Part shown: piece by piece, positions 57,102-64,000 of the stretch
Position numbering within the stretch: position 1 is the stretch's first letter
Layout: every line of letters begins with the position of its first letter
Assembly: GCA_036877525.1 (NCBI GenBank)
Contig: JAZGTH010000001.1
Span: 6,210,001-6,274,000, forward strand
Direction of reading: 5' to 3'
Source: Chromobotia macracanthus
Lineage: Eukaryota > Chordata > Actinopteri > Cypriniformes > Botiidae
Length of the DNA: 64,000 nucleotides
Notes under the pieces: generated by a model
Seen by the model: only the letters and a program-made list of their open reading frames with translations
What the model was told of the DNA's origin: nothing
Databases searched by the model: none
Position numbers and translations under genes: made by a program

Positions 57102-58206
57102 TTAAACACGTTCAGAAAAACGAGTAGTTTGTTACACAAGCATCAGTGTTAAGCAACTATCATCAATAATGCGCTTATGATTTAGGTGCTGCTTTTTTAA
57201 TTCACGTGTGTTATGTGTTCTGGGGTGTAATGTTTTTGTGCTCCACAAAAAATGTAAACCATTGAAATCAGCTGAGGAATGTGAATGTTATTGTGCTTTT
57301 TATAAGGAATGCACATGTATGAATGCATTAAATAAACATGTATGTATTTAAAGAGCAGTCGTGCCCAGTCTAGTATGCCGAAATTGTTGCTGTATTGGGC
57401 CAAAGTGCTCTATGTATGTCTATGCTGGAGGTAACCTGATGTTTAACGTGAAAGAAAGTTCACAATGCTTGCTGGAATTTGTAGTGCAGTGTGCTGCATG
57501 CCTAGATCAGCCTGCGGGTCTTGTGTCGTCGGGGATTGAATGTGACTGTCATTATTATACCTAGACATTGAAGATATTAAATTACAGATTTTTGATATCT
57601 TGAAAAGTTTTGCCATTGTGGGGCAATATATTTATGATATTTAAAAATGAAAAATAAAAAATGTCTCATTTCTACATGCATTAAGTGATGGAGAGGGGTA
57701 AGGAGCTTAAATGCATGTGCCCACTGTGCATTATGTTCTTACCATATCAACTTGGCATCGTTTGTTGGCATGTTTTTGCAACTGCCAGTTTAAAAGCATT
57801 TAACCGACCATGCATGTAAAGAATAACAACATACTGTAGAAAAGACATTAGGGCCAGAGTAGGCCCAAAAAAGAAACCCAATAGACGGGACCCTGTGCCC
57901 CAACCTGATTAGCAAATATATTACTATATTACTAAATATATACTATTAAATTACTCATTAATTATGAACCAGGAGTAATACAAAAAACTGTACAACTTGT
58001 GTGTCAACTGACTGATGGACACAGACATCTGCTGGTCACCCCTCTCTTACCCTATCCACCTCTTTCTCAGTCTGAGCATTAATGATACTTAAAATGACTT
58101 ATAATGGTAAATACATATTGTTAATGCTAATTTTGTGTGTATTTGAGACCACCGTACTATTGCCCTGTTGTTTTAATCTCTCTTTTTCCCCCTTTTTGTG
58201 TTTCAG

Positions 58207-58355
58207 TACAGGATAGGGCAGCTGTATATGATCAGTAAACACAGTCATGAGCAAAGTGATCAGGGAGAGGGCGTGGAAGTTGTACAAAATGAGCCGTTTG
58301 AAGACCCTGTTCATGGACCAGGGCAGTTCACAGAGAAACGTGTCTACTTCAACAG
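58207..58355 (+). CDS. pitpnc1: pitpnc1 coding exon 2
   Basis: The acceptor is TTTTTGTGTTTCAG and the donor is GTGAGA at 58356. It encodes 49 full codons starting 'YRIGQLYMISKHSHEQSD', with 'GEGVEVVQNEPFED' and 'GPGQFTEKRVYFN', and ends in phase 2. This is the second block of the PITP domain of PITPNC1. 'GQLYMISKHS' separates it from the class I proteins, and 'GQFTEKR(V/I)Y' is part of the conserved lipid-binding fold. The remaining exons lie beyond the window. Confidence 0.96.
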
Positions 58356-59364
58356 GTGAGACTACTCAACTAGCGTGTTAGCTGTCCTGTCTCTCACAAT
58401 CCTAAAGGAGAGAGAACTTTACCTGGAGTTGTGGGCAGTCACAGCCCAGCACTTACTGCATCTTACCTCTACTAATTCAGAAGATAGCACAGGACACTAA
58501 CATCCCTTGTAGGGAAGTTATAGTGTCAGAACAGGAAAGAACAAGTTAATAAATAAATACTACAAGCTAAATAAATAATACTACAGGTTCTGAATAGTGG
58601 ATTAATTTGGGTAGAAACACCCGAGTCAGCATAGTACGGTGACAGTGTTCAGCTGGCACATTTTAGAGCTCTGTCTGGCAGATAAGACGGAGAAAGTGAC
58701 CAAGGTAAAACAGCAATAAACAATTTCCTCAATAAAGTTGAGGAAAATACAGAGTATTTTTAGAATACAGAAGCTATAGCTGCTTTTCCGACATGTAGTA
58801 CCTCTACAGAGAAACTGTTTAGAACAGAGGTTCTCTTTCAACCACGTCCCTGCAAAGTTTAGCTCCAGCCCTGATGAAACAAGCTAGTCAAGGTCTTCAG
58901 GATTACTATAAAGTTACAGTCAGGTTAAATAAAGGTTAGAGCTAAACAGGAAGTGTAGCTATATTGGTTCCCAAATACAAAAGAAGCCCTTGTGATGTAA
59001 TTTAATCACAGACAGTCATGCAAGTCAGTCATGCACATTATTTCTATATGAAAATTACTATATGAAATTAGAAACATTATGTTGCCTGGACAACACCAAG
59101 ATATTTATATTCTATTTGAAAATAAAAATATTCCCATAATATAATAAACCCATATGGATGTGCATATTAAAGAATAAGATGATATGTTTTATAAGTCCAT
59201 TATTATTTTTACATTCAGATACCTTTGGCACACAGAAGGCCTTAACTGAAAGATACTGTATGGGGCTTCAGAGTTGTCCTCTACTGAAAGTCTACTACTA
59301 TTTTACTATTTTACTTATTTTATTTTTTTTAATTTCTTTATCTTTTAATATTACTGTTAATATA
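58356..59364 (+). other. pitpnc1 intron 2, proximal part
   Basis: No element or exon recognised. Confidence 0.55.
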
Positions 59365-59788
59365 CAGTGTGGTCAGAAAGTATTCAGACCCCCTCCACCC
59401 TCAACTAATTTTATGTTGCAGCCTGACACTACTAATGTTTAAATTCATTTTTTCTCATTAATCTACACATGGTAGATTAAAGTATCTGGTAATGACAAAG
59501 TGAAACCAGAACTAAGAAAAGAAAAAACTAAAATCACAGAAGTATTTAGACCCTTTGCAAGAACACTTGGTATTTAGCTCCAGCTAGAGTCCAGCTTTAG
59601 AGTCCAGCTGTGGTAAATGAAATTGATTATACATGATTTAGAAAGGCACACACCTCTCTATAAAAGGCCTCACAGCTGACAATGCATGTCAGAGCAAAAA
59701 CCAAGCCATGAGGTCAAATGAACTGTCTGCAGAGCTTAGAGACAGGCTTGTTGCAAGGCACAGATCTGGGAAAGGCTACAAAAACATC
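59365..59788 (+). mobile_element. Tc1-like transposon 5' fragment
   Basis: It starts with the terminal repeat 'cagtgtggtcagaaagtatt' and 'cagaccccct'. It runs through a long inverted-repeat-like leader ('ggtaatgacaaagtgaaacc', 'agtatttagaccctttgc') and shares 'cacacctctctataaaaggcc' and 'cttagagacagg.ttg' with the Tc1 relic at 36.5 kb. It breaks off early in the transposase region. Confidence 0.85.
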
Positions 59789-60239
59789 TGATTTTTTGTG
59801 CTAAATATTTTTTTTAATTTGAGAATTATGGCCTCCATAAACAATGTAGCTGAGCTAAGCATCATGGTAAGTAAATTCAGAAAGAAAATGTATTTGATTT
59901 TTAAACAATTCTACATTTTTAAAACAAATATTGCTTAAAATATTAGCATATGGCTAATAATTGCCTTTAAATATATTGTAACGTGTATGTTGTTCACTGC
60001 GGTATTAGTATTAATTTTCATGTATTTTGTTTGATACTGGAGAAATTTTGCCCAGACATACAACCTAGGAGGAGTTCAAAAAAGTAGGTTTTCAAAAGAA
60101 CTCAATTTGGCGGACAGGAAGCACAGTTGTCTATAACAAATTTGATTTTGTAGCACTCAGAATAAGCCAGGAAATCTAAAAACGCATGACAATAAGGTAA
60201 ATTAATTAAAAAGGAAGTATTAGTAGTTTTGCAAATTGT

Positions 60240-60430
60240 ATAACTTTTGATCACTAGAGGGCGCCACCTCCAAACTATGGAAGTAACCCTCAGACAATGA
60301 GGATGATGAACCATACCAAATTTCGTAAAAAGATACGCAATTGTGTTCATAAGATATTGCATTTGATGACAAAATGTAAAACGGTCAATGCCCAAAATGG
60401 CCAACCAAGGAACACTGGGTATCATTTAGC
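60240..60430 (+). repeat. dispersed repeat, paralogue of 44210-44430
   Basis: Includes 'ctagagggcgccacctcc', 'gatgatgaaccataccaa' and 'atacgcaattgtgt'. Neighbouring stretches to about 61.68 kb ('gtaggtggcactgtaac', 'accaagtttcatgtcaat', 'ttggtggcgctatagggttt') have the same style and are probably more copies or parts of the same family. Confidence 0.65.
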
Positions 60431-61725
60431 TCAGTAAATCTAAAAGAACCACTCTCATGATTTTATGTCAAAGTTACAAGCAACAAAAGCCATTTTGTAT
60501 ATCTCTAGATCAGTAGGTGGCACTGTAACAAAACTGTGACATTCTTTCTCATGCCTGTGATGATAAGTACCAAGTTTCATGTCAATACACAACATTTTGG
60601 GAAGATACAGCCTCAAATACATTTTGGCATGCTCACTGCAAAATTCATTGAAGCACTATATAAAAATGGTTGAGTGTATTAAAACACTTTTAAAAACTTT
60701 TTGTCAACCATGTCTCTAGATGCACGAACAAATTTCATGCAAATTGGACAAACGTCCTAGGAGGAGTTAGAAAAATCGTTTTTTTATTTTGGAAAATTCA
60801 CAATGGTGGAAACATTTTTTGATGGAAATGACATCATTGGGAGTCTTGGAATTGTAGAAAAAGAATCACAAGAAAAAATCATTTTGTTTCTAGAATGAGT
60901 CAAAAGTTATGAGTATAAACTAGTGAAATTTTGGACAGTTGGTGGCGCTATAGGGTTTAAGATTGAGACAACAAATTTAGTCAAACAACATTTCAGATTG
61001 GCCTCTGAATCAAATCCATTGCCATACAAAACAAAGTATTGCAAAGCAAAGATGTTTTTTTTACAAATAAACAAGAATCACAAAAGAAAAATAAAGAATA
61101 AAAAACATGAAAAATAAAGCAGGCATTAAAGATTTAAATCCAAATAAAAAAGAACAAAAATGAAAATATTGTTAATTGTAAAAATGAATAACTGTTATTT
61201 TAGTTAGGGCCCCAAGCAATGAAATTGCAAAATGTCATGAAGTTGGGTATGTGCATGTCGTGAACTCTTAAATACTACTCCTAGGGATTTCATGTAAATG
61301 TCACCAAGACATTAAAGTTGCAAAATTGCTATAAATAGATTTTTGATATCTCGAACAATGTTGCAATGGCGAGGTGATGCATTTAAGACAAAAAATAAGA
61401 AACAGAAAGTCTCAATATCTACAGCATGCATTGAGCGATTTATATCAAGCTTGGCAAATATGTTTGGTGTGGTGCGCTGTTGACATTGATATGACTGTTG
61501 TGAGTCATGGTCATAGAGCCACCAACTGGCAACAGGAAATGTGTCACTTAAAACTATCTTTAAAATAGTCAACTTACATTTAGCCAAATCACTTCAGACT
61601 TAATCAAAATAATGTAACTCTAATGCTCTGATTTATGGGATTTGCAACAAACTTGGCAAATACTATGACAAGACACTGAATATGCTAAATTGCGAAGGGA
61701 TTTTTGATATTTTGAATGATGTCTC
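60431..61725. repeat. probable cluster of the same unclassified teleost repeat
   Basis: The words 'tttttgatatctcgaacaat' (61.33 kb) and 'tttttgatatcttgaaaagt' (57.59 kb) are near-identical and stand in like surroundings ('gttgc(c)aatggcgaggtg' / 'gttttgccattgtggggc'). 'ttttgatattttgaatgatg' (about 61.70 kb) is a third variant, directly at the RTE border. Confidence 0.5.
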
Positions 61726-63046
61726 GAGGAAAGTGACCTTGAAAATCGTCCAGACCTATGCTCCCACCAGTACCAGCGACGACAATAAAGTGGAGGAATT
61801 CTATCGTTGCTTAGAGCAAGCTCTAGCAAAAAAATCCACTTACACCGTCGTGATGGGCCCGAATGCAAGGGTCCAAAATGAGATTGACTATATCCTGGTC
61901 GACAAGAGGCGCATACTCCATGACATCTCTGTGGTTGTGCCATTTAACACAGGAAGCGATCACCGCCTTGTGCGGGCGAAGATTGTGTTAGATGAGAGAA
62001 AGGAAAAGAAGCTACAGCAGATAGCGTCAAGGGAACGTGTGAAAGTCGTGAACAAGGTGCAGCTGAAAGAAGCCCTTGGGAAAGAATCCTGGCATCAACT
62101 TGGAGGGACAGACGACGACTACAACATGCTGACACAGAAGTTGGAGAAATGCTTGAGCATATCGAAGGTTGCAGTTCAGAAGGAGTCTAGAGGAAGGATC
62201 TCGGAGGAAACGAAGAAGCTGATGGATATGCGGAGGAACATGAATAGAGATGGGGAACATCTGGTAGAATACTCTGTCCTCTGCAAGGTCATAAGACAAC
62301 ATCTAGCGAACGACTTCGAGAAGTATAGAAAAGAAAAACTCCTGAAAACCGCACAAGAAAGGAAAAGTCTCAAGAAATGTACGAGAGAGATGGTACTTTA
62401 TAGGACGCAGGCAACGGCATTGAAAAACACTGACGGCACTACAGTGACCAAAGTTCGAGTAGTGGAGGAGGTCTGCAAAGCCTTCTACACAAATCTGTTT
62501 AAGTCGGGAGTAGTGCTTGCTCCTCCGCCGTTGGAAAAAGAAGAAGAAAAAGTACCATCCATTCTGGTCAGCGAAGTCAAGAGAGCCCTCAGGTTGATGA
62601 AGAAAGGGAAAGTACCAGGCAAGGACGGCATAACATCTGAAATGCTGCAGGCCGGTGGAGAACAGCTGTGGAAAGTCCTTGCTCTTCGATTCAACCGCTA
62701 CCTAGAGGAAGGCTTAATACCTTCTGAGTGGAAAGAGTCGAATACAATCCTGCTGTATAAGAAAGGCGATAAAGAAGATCTTAAGAACTATCGCCCAATT
62801 TGCCTCCTGTCTCACATCTACAAGCTGTTCACAAAGATAATCGTTGAACGGTTATCTCAACAACTGGATGAACAGCAACCAAGAGAACAGGCAGGCTTCA
62901 GAAAGAAATACAGCACCATGGACCATATATTCACTCTTACACAGTTGTTGGAGCGAGCGAGAGAGTACCGGTTGCCACTGTGTGTTGCTTCATCGTTGCC
63001 TTCTCGTAGAAGGCCTTCGACAATGTCGAGATCAATGCAGTGCTAG
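61682..63046 (+). pseudogene. RTE ORF part 1: deleted endonuclease plus N-terminal RT
   Basis: The first roughly 15 codons come from the flanking repeat. Then 'KIVQTYAPTSTSDDNKVEEF' (endonuclease) leads to 'YTVVMGPNARVQNEIDYILV'. Between 'VMG' and 'NEIDYILV' about 60-100 residues of the domain are missing in comparison with RTE proteins. 'GSDHRLVRAKIVL' keeps the catalytic SDH. The RT begins with 'KVPGKDGITSEMLQAGGEQL', 'NYRPICLLSHIYKLFTKIIV' and 'REQAGFRKKYSTMDHIFTL'. Frame is lost near 62985; residues after 'YRLPLCVA' are shadow reading. Confidence 0.88.
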
Positions 63047-63249
63047 ACGCTCTCAAGAAACAAGGTGTAGCGGCACAGTACGTCAACCTCCTTAGGGAGG
63101 CAAATACCGGGTGCACCACAAACGTGGCTCTGCTATCCACACCTGTCAATGTTCCGGTAGAGAAGGGTGTGAAGCAAGGAGATACCATCTCTCCAAAGCT
63201 CTTTACAGCCTGTCTCGAGACGATCATGCGAGACAGACTGGAACGGTGA
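63008..63249 (+). pseudogene. RTE ORF part 2: central RT motifs
   Basis: After a frameshift near 62985 and an in-frame TAG at about 63007, the frame gives 'KAFDNVEINAVLDALKKQG' (motif A) and 'KGVKQGDTISPKLFTACLET' (motif B), then TGA at 63247-63249. Confidence 0.85.
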
Positions 63250-63490
63250 TCGGATTAACAGGGAGATGCTGACTCACCTAAGATTCGTCGATGACATTGT
63301 GTTAATAGCGGAGAACATCGAGCAGCTACAGACTATGCTGAATGACCTGGACTCCAGGAGTTCAGCGGTCAGCCTGAAGATCAATCATTCTAAGACCAAG
63401 TACATGAGATCGGAAGGCGTAGCGGATGGTCGGCTGGTGATTGGAGACAATGATGCAGAGGAGGTGAGCAGCTATGTGTACCTCGGTTAA
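63250..63490 (+). pseudogene. RTE ORF part 3: RT motif C
   Basis: A second frameshift at about 63245 leads to 'DRINREMLTHLRFVDDIVLI' with the FVDD catalytic motif (about 63290). It stops at TAA 63488-63490, where a glutamine codon (CAA) is expected, so probably a C-to-T change. Confidence 0.85.
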
Positions 63491-64000
63491 GAACTGACGA
63501 TGAGACGCGGAATGGAGAAGGAAATATCGCAAAGGGTAAGAGCAGGATGGAGGGCGTTCAATTCAGTGAGGGATGTATTGAAGGCGAACCTCGACAAAAG
63601 CACTCGCGCAAATCTCTTCAATAGCACGGTCTTACCCGCAATGTTATATGCGAGTGAGACTTGGGCTATAACAAAGAGAGAAGAACATCGGCTCATCACA
63701 GCGCAGAGGGCTATGGAGAGGTCAATGCTAGGAATCTCTTTAGGAGATCACATCCGACACAAAGAGATAAGGAGACAAACAGGAGTGTGGGACGTCGTCG
63801 CAGAATACCAGCAGACAAAGCTCAGATAGGCCGGACACATCGCACGGTTCACAGACAACAGGTGGACCCGCGCAGTTGCCGAGTGGTACCCGCGCGAGCG
63901 GAAACGTCCACTCGGAAGGCCTCCATTAAGATGGAAAGACGACTTACGAAAAATGTTTGGAACAACGTGGAGGAGAACGGCGAGAGCGAGAAAGGAATGG
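63491..64000 (+). pseudogene. RTE ORF part 4: thumb and C-terminal domain
   Basis: The same frame continues 'ELTMRRGMEKEISQRVRAGW', 'STRANLFNSTVLPAMLYASE' and 'TWAITKREEHRLITAQRAME'. It has a TAG at 63827-63829 in place of the conserved Trp of 'W-AGHI', then 'AGHIARFTDNRWTRAVAEWY' and 'RKRPLGRPPLRWKDDLRK', the RTE-type C-terminal 'RP.GRPP.RW' block. It runs past the window end. Confidence 0.87.

Larger units (their letters stand above)
22266..58206 (+). other. pitpnc1: pitpnc1 intron 1 (35.9 kb)
   Basis: The donor is GTAAGA at 22266 and the acceptor is TGTGTTTCAG ending at 58206. Phase 0 on both sides restores the expected E-Y junction. The intron holds most of the mobile elements of the window. 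An unrecognised alternative exon inside it cannot be excluded. Confidence 0.85.
56111..58206. other. distal intron 1, no gene; tandem and simple repeats
   Basis: Contains a (TG)n-rich tract at 56820-56880, a 77-bp duplication at 56948 and dispersed-repeat words at 56.72 and 57.58 kb. No exon seen before the pitpnc1 acceptor at 58206. Confidence 0.5.
61726..64000 (+). mobile_element. RTE-type LINE, truncated and damaged, runs off the window
   Basis: A 2.3-kb segment in sense orientation within pitpnc1 intron 2. It carries the end of an AP endonuclease, a linker and a reverse transcriptase of the RTE clade, with high GC and many CG dinucleotides against an AT-rich host background. The 5' end is truncated inside the endonuclease domain, next to a teleost repeat. 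The 3' end lies beyond 64000. Confidence 0.9.

Noticed and set aside
1..64000. CRISPR arrays, operons, rRNA or clear tRNA genes
   Set aside because: No spaced direct repeats of CRISPR type, no bacterial gene layout, and no tRNA cloverleaf seen; the only tRNA-like sequence is the SINE head at 45.45 kb.
61726..64000. Assembly contamination by an invertebrate
   Set aside because: The element is flanked on the left by a teleost-type repeat that recurs elsewhere in the window, which favours a real insertion; long reads would settle it.

Overview
The window is AT-rich vertebrate nuclear DNA from a ray-finned fish. Evidence is the short GT-AG exons of two vertebrate genes, kilobase introns, many microsatellites, and fish-type Tc1, L2/Rex1-like, RTE, DIRS-like and hAT-like repeats. 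A dispersed repeat at about 13.88-13.99 kb resembles one common in ostariophysan fish (carp, characin and catfish relatives). That placement is an inference.

Layout. 1-5.1 kb: the last six coding exons of tex2 (SMP-domain lipid-transfer protein, + strand), reading through to its stop. 5.1-21.7 kb: intergenic DNA with a chimeric IS630/Tc1 relic (12.0-13.15), an antisense L2/Rex1-type LINE relic (14.5-15.5), a LINE fragment (16.3) and a Tc1-like element with two long terminal inverted repeats (19.28-20.83). 21.76-22.27 kb: GC-richer presumed promoter and first coding exon of pitpnc1 (class II phosphatidylinositol transfer protein). 22.27-58.21 kb: pitpnc1 intron 1, about 36 kb, filled with transposable elements. 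58.207-58.355 kb: coding exon 2. 58.36-64.0 kb: intron 2, ending in a degraded RTE-type LINE that runs off the window.

Inside intron 1 are antisense LINE relics at 24.9-26.2 and 30.15-31.56, and a much better preserved one at 51.4-54.97 with a 3' CAAGT-type tail. A tyrosine-recombinase retrotransposon remnant lies beside it (55.1-56.1). A Tc1 copy (36.3-38.14) is interrupted by a LINE 3' end. A 5.4-kb nest at 42.865-48.240 is bounded by an 8-bp target-site duplication and hAT-like ends, and contains DIRS-like, SINE-like and LTR-type elements. Two sets of antisense reading frames with splice signals (26.85-29.26 and 48.86-49.23) match no family I can name with confidence.

The two host genes both concern lipid transfer at membrane contact sites or membranes (TEX2 family: ER contact sites; PITPNC1: phosphatidylinositol and phosphatidic acid). 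They lie in the same orientation about 17 kb apart. I see no shared regulation. All sizeable LINEs in intron 1 are antisense to pitpnc1; the RTE copy in intron 2 is in sense orientation.
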